From Bacteroidales bacterium (GTDB lineage: Bacteria; Bacteroidota; Bacteroidia; Bacteroidales; UBA4417), in the NCBI GenBank assembly GCA_016707785.1, contig JADJGZ010000010.1, forward strand, positions 62,001-126,000: a stretch of 64,000 bases of DNA, in the 5' to 3' direction. The notes under the pieces were generated by a model, which saw only the letters and a program-made list of their open reading frames with translations, searched no databases and was not told the DNA's origin. Of this stretch, positions 40,126-49,702 are shown piece by piece. A program made the position numbers and the translations under genes. Positions within the stretch are counted from its first letter, which is position 1. The number at the start of each line of letters is the position of its first letter.

Positions 40126-40341
40126 TTATGCAGGAAGCCGGCTGATCTCGTAGCCGGCTTTTTTTATGTTTTCAATTACCTGGTCACTTATATCTTCATT
40201 CGCTTCAATTTCAAGAACCTTGTCAATACTGTTAAGATCAACATTCCAGGATTTAATCTCATTAATATTGCTGAGCCATGGAGTGATTGCGTTAACGCAG
40301 CCATTGCATTTCAAGCTTGTCCGGAATTTCAAATTTTCCAT
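40126..40341 (-). CDS. Heavy-metal-associated (HMA) domain protein, copper-chaperone-like
   Basis: The 71-residue cytosolic protein has the HMA fold: FRTSLKCNGCVNAITPWLSN with metal site CNGC near 12-15, a central strand WNVDLNSIDKVLEIEA, and the C-terminal AGYEISRL. The motif lacks the Met before the first Cys (TSLKCNGC instead of MxCxxC), which may alter metal preference. It lies on the same strand as, and downstream of, the CDF and CopA genes, so it probably passes Cu(I) to CopA. The last codons overlap the sodB terminator. Confidence 0.87.
   Translation of the reverse strand: MENLKFRTSLKCNGCVNAITPWLSNINEIKSWNVDLNSIDKVLEIEANEDISDQVIENIKKAGYEISRLPA
40136..40166 (+). terminator. sodB terminator inside the convergent HMA gene
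   Basis: AGCCGGCT (40136-40143) and AGCCGGCT (40152-40159) form an 8-base-pair GC-rich stem with an eight-base loop followed by a T7 run. The stem lies in the coding sequence for the AGYEISRL end of the HMA protein. Confidence 0.88.
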
Positions 40342-40393
40342 TGTTTTTTATGGGTTAATGATGAACATCATTTTTGAGTTTTCAAAGATACTA

Positions 40394-41284
40394 TCAACAA
40401 CTCTGCAACCTGCAATCCTGCCCTTTTAATTCAATTTCGAGTGTGGCATGTTCAATAGAAAGATTCATTAATTCCTCCCTGACCTTATTTTTAAGCGTTT
40501 CTGTATCAGATAAGTTCATTTCAGTGGTTACTTCGATATGTAAGGAAGCTACATGATAGGAACCATCCATGGACCATACATGCAGGTCATGTATCCCGGT
40601 TATTTCGGGAATGTTCTTCATTAGCTTCTCTGATATTTCTTTTCCCTGGCTTGAACTTGGGGTTCCCTGGAGCAGGATTCGGAATGTTTTCCTCAAACTG
40701 CCAAATAATCTGTACAGTATAAACAGGGTAACTGCCACTGATAAAATGGGATCCAGGATAGGGAGATGGACAAAATGCAATAAGATTGAGACCAGCAGAA
40801 CGGCGACCCAACCTAACACATCTTCCAGTAAGTGCAGGGATATAACCTGTTCGTTCCGGCTCTGGCCTTTCTTTACCTTGAACATGGCAATTCCATTGAC
40901 GATGATGCCCATTATTGCCAGTAACAGCATTCCGGTCTCCTCAACTTCCTGTGGCGCAAATATTCTGGGAATCGCTTGCACCAGTATAATGCACGATCCT
41001 GATAACAATACCAGTGAGTTTATCAGAGCTCCCAGGACAGAGAAGCGCCTGTAACCAAATGAGTAATTTAAATCACGTTTCTTCCTTGACACCCTTTGAA
41101 AATACCAGGCAATTCCAATGGCTATTGTATCTCCGGCATCATGCAAGGCATCTGAAAGTACAGCAATGCTATTAGTCATAATGCCACCAACCACTTCTAT
41201 AACGGCAAATAGTGCATTGAGCCAAAGCGCTGTCTTCAGATTCTTCTCGGAAGAATGATGATCATGTATATGTTGATGAGACAT
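40394..41284 (-). CDS. Cation diffusion facilitator (zinc/cobalt exporter-like)
   Basis: The 296-residue protein has six membrane helices and the CDF signature LSDALHDAGDTIAIGIAWY near 45-63 (metal-binding Asp/His in HDAGD). The second metal site is in HLLEDVLGW near 150-158. The C-terminal cytoplasmic ferredoxin-like domain shows GIHDLHVWSMDGSYHVASLHIEV. The N-terminus is His-rich (HQHIHDHH). It resembles ZitB/CzcD and would export Zn2+ or related ions. It lies 49 bases downstream of copA and 52 bases upstream of the HMA gene. Confidence 0.9.
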   Translation of the reverse strand: MSHQHIHDHHSSEKNLKTALWLNALFAVIEVVGGIMTNSIAVLSDALHDAGDTIAIGIAWYFQRVSRKKRDLNYSFGYRRFSVLGALINSLVLLSGSCIILVQAIPRIFAPQEVEETGMLLLAIMGIIVNGIAMFKVKKGQSRNEQVISLHLLEDVLGWVAVLLVSILLHFVHLPILDPILSVAVTLFILYRLFGSLRKTFRILLQGTPSSSQGKEISEKLMKNIPEITGIHDLHVWSMDGSYHVASLHIEVTTEMNLSDTETLKNKVREELMNLSIEHATLEIELKGQDCRLQSC

Positions 41285-41333
41285 GAATTCAGGATTTCAT
41301 TGAGTGGAAAACCGCATATTAGTACTCTGGTGA

Positions 41334-43541
41334 TTATTTAACAAGTGCCATCGTTCTCAATCTCAGGCTATTGGTAACAACTGAGACGGAACTCAGGGCC
41401 ATGGCGGCTCCTGCAATCATTGGATTTAGCAGGTGACCTGTGAAGGAGTATAATAATCCGGCAGCCAGAGGAATCATAATGAGGTTGTAAATAAATGCCC
41501 AGAACAGATTCTGCTGGATAACCCTTAATAGGGCATTAGATAAAGTCAATGATTTCAATACCAGTTCCAGGTCCGATTTCAATAATATAAAAGAAGCACT
41601 CTCCAGAGCAATATCGGAACCACTTCCCATGGCTATTCCCAGGTCGGCCTGAGCAAGAGCATAAGCATCATTGATTCCATCACCAACCATTGCAACTATT
41701 TTACCCTGAGCTTGCAAATCTTTAACAAGTTGCCCTTTTTGATCAGGCAGAATTTGTGAATATACTTTGTCTATCCCCACTTCAGATGCAATTGCCCTGG
41801 CTGTGGAATCAGAGTCGCCACTCACCATTATTGTTTCAATGCCATTTTTTTTGAGAGCTCTGATCATTTCAGGAGCATTTGACCTGATTTCATCTGAAAG
41901 GACTATCTCTGCGAGCCATTCTTCACCTTTTGTAAAGTATACTGAGGTTTTCCCATCCTCCTGTGAATTATCTTTCAGTATTAAATTACACTCCTTTTCT
42001 ATCCATTTTTTATTGCCTGCCCGCCATATTTGATTCTTGATAGTACAACTTACCCCTCTGCCTGCTTCTTCACTAAAACCTGTAATTTCGTCAATGAAGT
42101 CTGGACTGAAAGATGCAATGTTACTAATATAGGAGTAAATCGCCACTGCCAAAGGGTGGTTCGATTTTGATTCCAGGGCATATAATGCATTCCATTCCAG
42201 TTTTGAAGGAGCAATTTGCCAGATAATATTATTCACCACTGGTTTTCCTTGCGTAAGAGTTCCTGTTTTATCCAAAAGAATCACATTTACTTTTCTGGCT
42301 GTTTCGAGGGCTGCAGCATTCCTGATCAGTATTCCCTCTGAAGCACCTCTGCCAATTCCGGCAATGAGTGCTGTAGGTGTGGCCAATCCCAAAGCGCATG
42401 GACATGCAATGATGAGAACACTAATTGAAGTAACTACTGCCTGCCCCAGGGTTCCCAATATCATCCAGCTTAGGAAAGTTATCGCTGCAATCAGGAATAC
42501 ACCCGGCACAAATACTTGTGTGATTTTATCAACCAGTTTTTGAATGGGTGGTTTCGAGGATTGTGCCTCATCCACCAGGCGAATTATATTGGAGAGCAAG
42601 GTATCATTACCCGATTTTTCAGATATAACAGTGAGTAAGCCATTGCTGTTGATGGTGCCTGAAAAGACCTTTTGTCCTTTTTCTTTAAGCACTGGCATCG
42701 CTTCTCCGGTGATACTACTCTCATCTACCAGGGATTCTCCTTCAGAAACCATTCCATCTACAGGGATCCTATCTCCCGGTTTCACAATTACTTTATCACC
42801 TGGAAGAATCATTGAATACGGAAGATCAAAAAATTCACCCTCACGTTCGATAGTTACCACTTTCGGTTGGAGTCCGGTGAGTTTATGCATAGCTGAAGAG
42901 GCTGTTCTTTTGGCTTTATCCTCAAGAAACCTTCCAATCAGGATGAAAGAAATGATCATCACAGCGGATTCATAATATACCTCTGGTTGGATTTTGTGTG
43001 ATACCAGGAAAGCCGGGAAAAAAGTGTTGAATACACTAAACAAAAAAGCAACCCCTGTTCCGGTTGCAACCAGGGAATCCATACTGAAAATCCCATGCCT
43101 GGCTTGTCTGAACGCGGATGTATAGAAATCGGATCCGGAATAGAGTATAACAGGCAATGAAAGGATTAAAAGAATAATATCCTGATATTGGAAAGTGTGA
43201 TGGAAAAACATGGAAATAATAAAAACAGGCAAACTGAAAATTAAAGCAATCAATAATTTTCTCTTTAAAATTTCAAATCGCAGTCGCTCTATTTCTTCGA
43301 GTTTTTCTGACTTGTTTTCTTCTTCTATCAGTAAGTCGTATCCTATTGATTTTACTTTCTCTTTGATTTCAGGTAAACCAATGGCAGTAGAATTGTATTC
43401 CAGTCTGAGAGTTTTATTCCCATAATTGACGGATGCGGATACCACTCCTTCAGTAGACTCCAATAACGATTGTACACTACCTGCGCATGCTGCGCAAGCA
43501 AGCCCTAAAACGGGAACTGATATTTTGGTTACATCTGTCAC
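41334..43541 (-). CDS. copA: Copper-translocating P-type ATPase
   Basis: The 735-residue P1B ATPase exports Cu(I). It has an N-terminal HMA domain with CAAC near 16-19 (LACAACAGSVQ), an A domain with VDESSITGEAMPVLKEKGQ, and the ion channel motif CPCALGLATP near 381. The phosphorylation site DKTGTLTQGKPV is near 426, the ATP-binding HP is in SNHPLAVA, and the hinge is GDGINDAYALAQADLGIAMG. The C-terminal helix has MALSSVSVVTNSLRL, as in CopA. It is the first gene of a copA-CDF-HMA minus-strand set. Confidence 0.95.
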   Translation of the reverse strand: MTDVTKISVPVLGLACAACAGSVQSLLESTEGVVSASVNYGNKTLRLEYNSTAIGLPEIKEKVKSIGYDLLIEEENKSEKLEEIERLRFEILKRKLLIALIFSLPVFIISMFFHHTFQYQDIILLILSLPVILYSGSDFYTSAFRQARHGIFSMDSLVATGTGVAFLFSVFNTFFPAFLVSHKIQPEVYYESAVMIISFILIGRFLEDKAKRTASSAMHKLTGLQPKVVTIEREGEFFDLPYSMILPGDKVIVKPGDRIPVDGMVSEGESLVDESSITGEAMPVLKEKGQKVFSGTINSNGLLTVISEKSGNDTLLSNIIRLVDEAQSSKPPIQKLVDKITQVFVPGVFLIAAITFLSWMILGTLGQAVVTSISVLIIACPCALGLATPTALIAGIGRGASEGILIRNAAALETARKVNVILLDKTGTLTQGKPVVNNIIWQIAPSKLEWNALYALESKSNHPLAVAIYSYISNIASFSPDFIDEITGFSEEAGRGVSCTIKNQIWRAGNKKWIEKECNLILKDNSQEDGKTSVYFTKGEEWLAEIVLSDEIRSNAPEMIRALKKNGIETIMVSGDSDSTARAIASEVGIDKVYSQILPDQKGQLVKDLQAQGKIVAMVGDGINDAYALAQADLGIAMGSGSDIALESASFILLKSDLELVLKSLTLSNALLRVIQQNLFWAFIYNLIMIPLAAGLLYSFTGHLLNPMIAGAAMALSSVSVVTNSLRLRTMALVK

Positions 43542-43724
43542 TTTTTATCTTTACTATATAACAGTTTTAAGATCAAAATGATTACATCAATGGATTTACT
43601 GACCTTATTGTATTTCTATGTTTCATTTAAAACCGGAAGTTCACTTATTGCTTAAATGTTTTATATAATGTGATGGTGGATACGTTCTTTAAAGTTATTA
43701 GTTTCAATCACTCTGAAGAGGGAC

Positions 43725-44603
43725 TTACAACATGAAACGAACAAAAGTCCCCAGGGGAAGTCGTTTTTGAAAAGAATCTATTAAAAATAACTCCCCGATT
43801 TCCTTGTCCCTGAAAAGTTTGAAATAAGAGTTTACCAGGTTATCGGCGACAATGGCAGAAAAGCCTATGGAATACATGTTCAGGATGAGGAAACTATTAT
43901 CTTCTTCCAGCAAATTACTGCAATGCATTACCATTTCGTTGATCTGTTCATCAAGGATCCATTTTTCTCCATCTGCACCTCGTCCATAAGCTGGCGGATC
44001 AAGTATGATTCCCTGGTACTTGCTGCCTCTTCTTACCTCCCTTTTTACAAATTTCAGAGCGTCTTCCACTATCCATCGAATGTCGGATAAATTACTGCCT
44101 TCCATGTTTTCCCGAGCCCAGGTAATAACGGGCTTCACTGAATCCACATGGTAAACATCAGCCCCTGAAGCACGTGCAGCCAGGGAGGCTCCTCCGGTGT
44201 AGGCAAACAGATTCAGGACTTTAGACTGTTGTTTCTGATTGGTTTTCAGGAAATCATAGATGTAATCCCAGTTTTCAGCCTGTTCTGGAAAAACACCAAT
44301 ATGCCGGAATGAAGTTAATCCCAGTCTCATATTAATATCCAGTCCTGCATGAGAGTAACGTATCCACCATTGTTCAGGCATCCCTTTCTTCAGAATCCAT
44401 TTTCCTTTTTCAGGGTCGTTTTTTTCAATTCTGAATTCAGCATTTGACATTTTATCCCATTCGGTTTCACTTAGCGACTGGTTCCAGATGGCCTGTGGCT
44501 CAGGCCTTGCCAGGCAGTACTTGCCAAACCGTTCAAGTTTCCTGAAATTACCTGAGTCAATTAACTCATAGTCTTTCCAATATAATGGAGTTAAAAGTTT
44601 CAT
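43725..44603 (-). CDS. RlmI/RlmK-like class I SAM methyltransferase
   Basis: The 292-residue methyltransferase shows the SAM-binding motif NLFAYTGGASLAA near 130-142, an acidic residue at VYHVDSVKP near 150-158, and motif IV DPPAYGRG near 204-211. This matches the YccW/RlmI family, which methylates cytosine in 23S rRNA. The N-terminal PUA domain of RlmI is absent, so the target is uncertain; a related rRNA or tRNA role is likely. It is monocistronic. A -7-like TACTTTTG lies on the minus strand at 44758-44751, about 150 bases upstream. Confidence 0.85.
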   Translation of the reverse strand: MKLLTPLYWKDYELIDSGNFRKLERFGKYCLARPEPQAIWNQSLSETEWDKMSNAEFRIEKNDPEKGKWILKKGMPEQWWIRYSHAGLDINMRLGLTSFRHIGVFPEQAENWDYIYDFLKTNQKQQSKVLNLFAYTGGASLAARASGADVYHVDSVKPVITWARENMEGSNLSDIRWIVEDALKFVKREVRRGSKYQGIILDPPAYGRGADGEKWILDEQINEMVMHCSNLLEEDNSFLILNMYSIGFSAIVADNLVNSYFKLFRDKEIGELFLIDSFQKRLPLGTFVRFML

Positions 44604-44833
44604 AAATACAATGGTTGGCGCTTGCGATTATTATACTTGAAAATCTGTGCTTTTTTAATTTTATTTCACTGGAAGGCCTGGTGGCGTCTCAATTGTCAAT
44701 TTCATAGACATGAAACCGTTAAACTTGAGTAATAAACCAGTATTTCGATGCAAAAGTATTCAATAGTTAGCATATCAGTGTGCTGAACTAAACCAAAATT
44801 CCAACCATAAGGTGTTACTGGTTCCGGGAATAC

Positions 44834-44870
44834 AAAAAAGAAGAGCTGTCAATACAGGCAGCTCTTCTTT
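44834..44870 (-). terminator. Intrinsic terminator of the tviB-like gene
   Basis: AAAGAAGAGCTG (44837-44848) pairs perfectly with 44859-44870, with a 10-base loop, followed on the minus strand by CTTTTTTGTA. It lies 34 bases after the stop. The rest of the 300-base gap 44604-44903 contains nothing else I can support except the candidate -7 element mentioned for the methyltransferase. Confidence 0.9.
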
Positions 44871-44903
44871 AAAAATATTAATGATATTTACAGCAGACTC
44901 AGA

Positions 44904-46166
44904 TTAGAGCCGGCCATCAACCATGCCCTTTTCTACGACTCCTTTTATGTCGAAGAAAACAGTGTTGGGTTTCTTAAATTTATCGAATGACATTTCCCTG
45001 AATTCATTATGAGAAACAGCAAAAACAATGGCATCATAAGGCTGGACATTGTCAAGTGAGGGGATCATATCAACACCATATTCGTGTTTAACTTCATCGG
45101 CATTAGCCCAGGGATCAAATACATCTACCTGGCATGCGAAGTCCTGAAGTTCATTGATGACATCAATAACCCTGGAATTGCGAATATCCGGGCAGTTTTC
45201 CTTAAACGTAATCCCTAATACCAGGATTCTGCTTCCGGCGATAGTATGCCCTTTCTGGATCATAAGTTTAATTGTCCTGTTGGCAGCATAGATTCCCATA
45301 TTATCGTTGAGGCGACGTCCGGCCAGGATAATTTCAGGATTATACCCGACTTCCTGTGCTTTATGAGTGAGGTAATAAGGGTCAACTCCTATGCAATGGC
45401 CACCAACCAGGCCCGGGGTAAACGGAAGGAAGTTCCATTTAGTGCCTGCAGCCTGCAGGACTTCATGAGTGTCGATTCCAAGTTTATTGAATATCAGTGC
45501 CAGTTCATTGACAAAAGCGATATTGATATCTCTTTGAGAGTTTTCAATAACTTTTGCAGCTTCTGCTACTTTAATGCTTGATGCGATATGGGTTCCTGCA
45601 ATAATGATGGATTTATAAAGGTCATCTACTTTCTTAGCTACTTCTGGTGTAGAACCTGAAGTAACTTTCTTGATTTTTATCAGGGTGTGAACCTTATCTC
45701 CCGGGTTGATTCTTTCAGGAGAATAACCGCAATAGAAATCAGTATTAAATTTTAGTCCGCTGAATTTTTCCAGGACAGGGACACATTCTTCTTCTGTTGC
45801 ACCTGGATAGACTGTGGATTCATAGATTACTATATCATTCTTTTTCAGTACTTTACCAACTGTTTCTGAAGCTTTTATAAGTGGTGTAAGGTCAGGCCTT
45901 TTAAACCTGTCGATAGGAGTAGGAACGGTAACAATAAAGTAATTGCATTGACGCAAATCTTCGAGGTTATGGGTATAAACCAGGTGTTTGGCTGATTTCA
46001 GGTCATCAGAAGAGGTTTCAAGGGTGTGATCTACACCACTTTCCAATTCCTTTATTCGTTTTACATTAATATCAAATCCAACAACGGGAAGTTTTTTGCC
46101 AAATTCAACTGCTAATGGAAGTCCGACATAGCCAAGACCAATGATTGCAATTTTAATATCACTCAT
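44904..46166 (-). CDS. tviB: UDP-GlcNAc 6-dehydrogenase (TviB-type nucleotide-sugar dehydrogenase)
   Basis: The enzyme most likely oxidises UDP-GlcNAc to the 6-uronic acid with NAD, for surface polysaccharide. It shows IAIIGLGYVGLPLAVEFGKK (NAD fold) at 5-24, TVPTPID near 79, and ESTVYPGATEEECVPVLEK near 115. The substrate region includes KVIENSQRDINIAFVNELALIF. The catalytic Cys is in GGHCIGVDPYYLTHKAQ, and GITFKENCPDIRNSRVIDV closes the C-terminal domain. The overall pattern closely resembles TviB/VipA/WbpA. It stands alone, with a terminator downstream, and the acyltransferase gene ends 76 bases upstream. No TviC partner is in the window. Confidence 0.92.
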   Translation of the reverse strand: MSDIKIAIIGLGYVGLPLAVEFGKKLPVVGFDINVKRIKELESGVDHTLETSSDDLKSAKHLVYTHNLEDLRQCNYFIVTVPTPIDRFKRPDLTPLIKASETVGKVLKKNDIVIYESTVYPGATEEECVPVLEKFSGLKFNTDFYCGYSPERINPGDKVHTLIKIKKVTSGSTPEVAKKVDDLYKSIIIAGTHIASSIKVAEAAKVIENSQRDINIAFVNELALIFNKLGIDTHEVLQAAGTKWNFLPFTPGLVGGHCIGVDPYYLTHKAQEVGYNPEIILAGRRLNDNMGIYAANRTIKLMIQKGHTIAGSRILVLGITFKENCPDIRNSRVIDVINELQDFACQVDVFDPWANADEVKHEYGVDMIPSLDNVQPYDAIVFAVSHNEFREMSFDKFKKPNTVFFDIKGVVEKGMVDGRL

Positions 46167-46242
46167 ATTCTGAATTATTGATTAGATGTTATAATGTATT
46201 TAAGTTATCTGCTTATTTATTTCCTTAACATGGAAATGGTAA

Positions 46243-46842
46243 CTAGATTTCTCCTTCTTTTATTTGATTTATTATCCTTTTCTGGAAATTTTGAGGACTT
46301 AGATTGAAATTTTCAGGAAACCTGGCAGTTTTATCAGCGTAAAATGCTTCAATCATTTCCATGTCCTTTTCAAAATCTCCGGTTACCATAATAATGGGAC
46401 CCAAGCCTCCTATTTTTTTCTTATAATCCAGAAATCCCAGAACTATTGGCACATTTGCATGGAGTGCTATTGTGTAAAACCCTTTTTTCCAGTTTCTGTT
46501 CAGGCTCCTTGTTCCTTCTGGTGTCACAGTCAGGATTAATTCATTCCTTTCTTTGAAAAGTTCAGTGATCTGAAGAATTATATTCGTGCTTTTTCCCCTG
46601 TCCACTGGTATCCCACCTATCTTTCTTACAATAGTGCCCAAAGGGAAAAAGAAAGCTTCCTTTTTGATAAGGTATTTTGATTTAAGTCCAAGAACATTGA
46701 ACCCAAGCCAGCCAATAAAAAAGTCCCAATTACTGGTATGGGGTGCCATTACAACGATGCATTTTTTTAAGGAGGACGGCATGGAACCGGAAATTTTCCA
46801 GCCTGCCATTTTTAGTATTATGTGTGAAATAGAAAAACTCAT
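46243..46842 (-). CDS. Lysophospholipid/acyl-glycerophosphate acyltransferase-like protein
   Basis: The roughly 199-residue protein has the PlsC-type acyltransferase motifs HTSNWD (HX4D) near 34-39, PLGTIVRKIGGIPVDRG, EGTRSLNRNWKKGFYTIAL, and a substrate-binding segment VPIVLGFLDYKKK. It probably acylates a lipid at the inner membrane. The ATG at 46842 overlaps the stop of the upstream PfkB gene by four bases (ATGA), indicating translational coupling; the earlier in-frame start at 46923 is rejected. Pairing with a sugar kinase is unusual for this family. Confidence 0.85.
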   Translation of the reverse strand: MSFSISHIILKMAGWKISGSMPSSLKKCIVVMAPHTSNWDFFIGWLGFNVLGLKSKYLIKKEAFFFPLGTIVRKIGGIPVDRGKSTNIILQITELFKERNELILTVTPEGTRSLNRNWKKGFYTIALHANVPIVLGFLDYKKKIGGLGPIIMVTGDFEKDMEMIEAFYADKTARFPENFNLSPQNFQKRIINQIKEGEI

Positions 46843-47786
46843 GATGGGTTGCCTGATAGATTTGATGATTTTAATTCTGAGGGGAAACCTTCCGGAACAT
46901 AGTTTTCCAAAGAGCAGCAGCAAGCCTGGGCAAAGGATATACCGGTCCCAATAATCTCCATCCAGTCATTTTCTCCCAAAGCCTTTATATTGTGAAGGTT
47001 GATCATTTTTTTTAACAAGGAATATAAAATGCCTGCATTTAGATTGTCACCCGCCCCTATAGTTGAAACTGGTGTAATGGGAGGTACTGAATAGCTCCGG
47101 GTCGTACCAGGTAAACATAAGGTAATGTCTTTTTTCCCGGCACTAATTATAAGGATCGGGCAGTATTTGCCTATAATCTCATACACTTTCTCTGGCTCAG
47201 AATACCCAAAAATATGCAAAAAATCCTCATCAGAGCCTTTAACAATTTGAGAGTATGATATATTTTCCATTACCATATCCCTAATCTTTGAAATTGATTG
47301 CAAATGAGATTTCCTGATATTTAAGTCATAATAAATCAAAACTTCTTTTTGCCTGGCTTCTTCCAATACTTTTAGTTTCCATTCTTTTCTGTCGGACCTG
47401 ATCGCATAACCTGAGCCTAAAATCAAAATATCAGCATTGCTGAACTCAGGAATTGGAAATTCAGTCAATGGAAATGTTGGGTTATGATAGAAACTATAAC
47501 TTGCATTCTTGTTTTCATCCAGGCTGGCAATAGCAAGAGATGTTCTTCCTGTTGGGTGTTTGATACTCCAGTTGATGCCAATTTTGTTCCTTTCAAGGGC
47601 CTTCTCTATAATATTGCCTAATGCATCTTCAAACAATTCTCCAAGGAACTCAACGGATATGCCTGATCTGCTCAATGACACGGCCGCATTAAACATAGAA
47701 CCTCCAGGTACCGCTTTTACAGGCTGATCATTTTCAAAAACGATATCGATAAGGGATTCCCCTAATGCAAAAATGCGTTTTTTCAT
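46839..47786 (-). CDS. PfkB-family carbohydrate kinase (fructokinase-like)
   Basis: The 315-residue kinase has the PfkB motifs GESLIDIVFEN at the N-terminus, GGSMFNAAVSLSRSG near 28-42, NADILILGSG, and the C-terminal active-site motif TIGAGDNLNAGILY near 246-259 with catalytic Asp. The GAGDN variant occurs in Bacteroidota fructokinases. The substrate may be fructose or another sugar. It is in a two-gene operon with the acyltransferase (four-base overlap). The Cys-rich segment QACCCSLEN is a minor oddity. Confidence 0.86.
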   Translation of the reverse strand: MKKRIFALGESLIDIVFENDQPVKAVPGGSMFNAAVSLSRSGISVEFLGELFEDALGNIIEKALERNKIGINWSIKHPTGRTSLAIASLDENKNASYSFYHNPTFPLTEFPIPEFSNADILILGSGYAIRSDRKEWKLKVLEEARQKEVLIYYDLNIRKSHLQSISKIRDMVMENISYSQIVKGSDEDFLHIFGYSEPEKVYEIIGKYCPILIISAGKKDITLCLPGTTRSYSVPPITPVSTIGAGDNLNAGILYSLLKKMINLHNIKALGENDWMEIIGTGISFAQACCCSLENYVPEGFPSELKSSNLSGNPS

Positions 47787-47884
47787 AGGATGGACCTTTT
47801 ATCCATGAGTGTTGTTCAGCATTGATTCCCAGTCTGATGGGGTGGCAGACTTTATATTGTTGCAAAACTCGTCCGGCTAAATTC

Positions 47885-49702
47885 TTAAATATCTAATTCG
47901 AGATTAAGCTGATCGGTAAGAGTTGCCAATTCAGGCGACTTAAGTTTCATCGCATCCAATTTATCCTTATCACTGAGGAATTTCTTGTTTTCAATAATGT
48001 GGGTTGATACTATTACCTCCAAAGAAATGAAATCATTCTTTAGCTCCTCCTTTAAAAATGATAACAACAGGTTAAATGAATCATTGACCTCTTTCAACAA
48101 AATTGCATTGTCAACAGTCAGAACAATGATGAGATCGTCCTTTAGTTCTGGTTCATGGGCTGTTAAAGCAGTGAATAGCATGGCAGAATCATCATTGATC
48201 CTGGCAGCGTACATTGAAAATGCCGAGACAAGTTGTTCTGAAGAAAAAGACTCCTTTTTCCGGAGGGTAATATTTTCTTTTTCAGTTTTTGGAGCTACCT
48301 GCGAACCTTGGTTCATGATGCCTTTAATGGAATGCATGGAAGCGGCAGGATATTTTTGTATAGGTTCTTCAGGAAGGGGGACTTTTTCATTTTGTGGTTG
48401 AACAGGCTCTTCCACAGAGGTGATTTCAGGTTCAGAAATTGTTTCTGCTTTGACTACCGCAGGCGGGCTGATTGGTTTTTCCTCGATGATTTGAGGAGGG
48501 GCTGCAGGTGCAGGGGCCAATTCCCTGGGTGGTGGAGTAGGAGCAACAGTTTGAGAAACAGGAATGGGTATGCTTGCAGGAGGCTGAATGCTTTCGCTGA
48601 TCATTGCCGGATTGCCTTGCTGACACATCTGGATAAGTGCAATCTCCAGTGTAAGCCGTTTATTATTAGCGGCCCTGTAAGTGAAGTCGCACTTATTGTT
48701 TATTTCCAGGGTGTTGATAAGAAACATAACAGGTGCATTCCTTGCTTGTGAGAGATATTTCTCCTTAACAGATTCACTGGCTTCAATGAGTTTAATGGTT
48801 GAACCATCCAGGCACATAAGAAGATTGCGGAGATGTTCGCCCAATCCTGTTATAAAATGCTGTCCTTCAAATCCTTTCTGTATGATCTCGTTGAGAATTA
48901 ACAGGCATTCTTTATAATTCCCGGCAAGCATATAGTCAGTGATCCTGAAATAGTAATCATAATCCAGAACGTTCAGGTTTTCCAGTACCAATTCCTTTGT
49001 AATGGAATGGTCCCCTAGATTCACCATTTGGTCGAATATGGAGAGGGCATCCCTGAGGGCGCCATCAGCTTTCTGAGCAATGAGGTGCAATCCTTCCGGA
49101 TCTGCTGTCACGGCTTCACAACTGGCAACATATGCAAGATGAGAGGCTATATCCTGTATGGTAATTCGCTTAAAATCAAAGATCTGGCATCTGGAAAGGA
49201 TGGTTGGAATGATTTTATGTTTTTCAGTGGTAGCCAGAATAAATTTAGCGTATGACGGGGGTTCTTCCAATGTTTTAAGGAATGCATTAAAAGCAGCAGA
49301 TGACAGCATATGGACCTCGTCGATGATATATACCTTGTATTTACCCATTTGAGGCGGTATTCTGACTTGTTCTACCAGGTTTCTGATATCATCAACAGAG
49401 TTGTTGGAAGCAGCATCCAGTTCATGTATATTGAAAGAAGAAGATTCATTGAATGTCTTGCAGGACGTACAGGTATTACAGGGTTCTATAGTGGAAGATG
49501 GATTTTCACAGTTGATTGTTTTTGCCAGGATACGCGCACAGGTAGTTTTCCCGACACCCCTTGGCCCGCAAAACAGAAAAGCCTGGGCTAACTGGTTGTT
49601 CCTGATGGCATTTTTCAAGGTACTCGTAATGGAGAGTTGTCCAACTACCGTATCAAAAGTAACGGGACGATATTTTCTGGCAGAAACAATGAAATTATCC
49701 AT
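47885..49702 (-). CDS. dnaX: DNA polymerase III subunit gamma/tau
   Basis: The 605-residue clamp-loader ATPase has Walker A GPRGVGKTT near 45-53 and the zinc-binding Cys group CENPSSTIEPCNTCTSC near 69-85. DEVHMLSSAAFNAFLKTLEEPP is Walker B, and FILATTEKHKIIPTILSRCQIF holds sensor 1. Domain III is present, then a long Pro/Glu/Ala-rich linker (about 375-465), and a C-terminal tau-like region (about 480-600). The -7-like TACTTTTG on the minus strand (49788-49781) is a candidate promoter with a leader of about 75 bases. Confidence 0.95.
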   Translation of the reverse strand: MDNFIVSARKYRPVTFDTVVGQLSITSTLKNAIRNNQLAQAFLFCGPRGVGKTTCARILAKTINCENPSSTIEPCNTCTSCKTFNESSSFNIHELDAASNNSVDDIRNLVEQVRIPPQMGKYKVYIIDEVHMLSSAAFNAFLKTLEEPPSYAKFILATTEKHKIIPTILSRCQIFDFKRITIQDIASHLAYVASCEAVTADPEGLHLIAQKADGALRDALSIFDQMVNLGDHSITKELVLENLNVLDYDYYFRITDYMLAGNYKECLLILNEIIQKGFEGQHFITGLGEHLRNLLMCLDGSTIKLIEASESVKEKYLSQARNAPVMFLINTLEINNKCDFTYRAANNKRLTLEIALIQMCQQGNPAMISESIQPPASIPIPVSQTVAPTPPPRELAPAPAAPPQIIEEKPISPPAVVKAETISEPEITSVEEPVQPQNEKVPLPEEPIQKYPAASMHSIKGIMNQGSQVAPKTEKENITLRKKESFSSEQLVSAFSMYAARINDDSAMLFTALTAHEPELKDDLIIVLTVDNAILLKEVNDSFNLLLSFLKEELKNDFISLEVIVSTHIIENKKFLSDKDKLDAMKLKSPELATLTDQLNLELDI

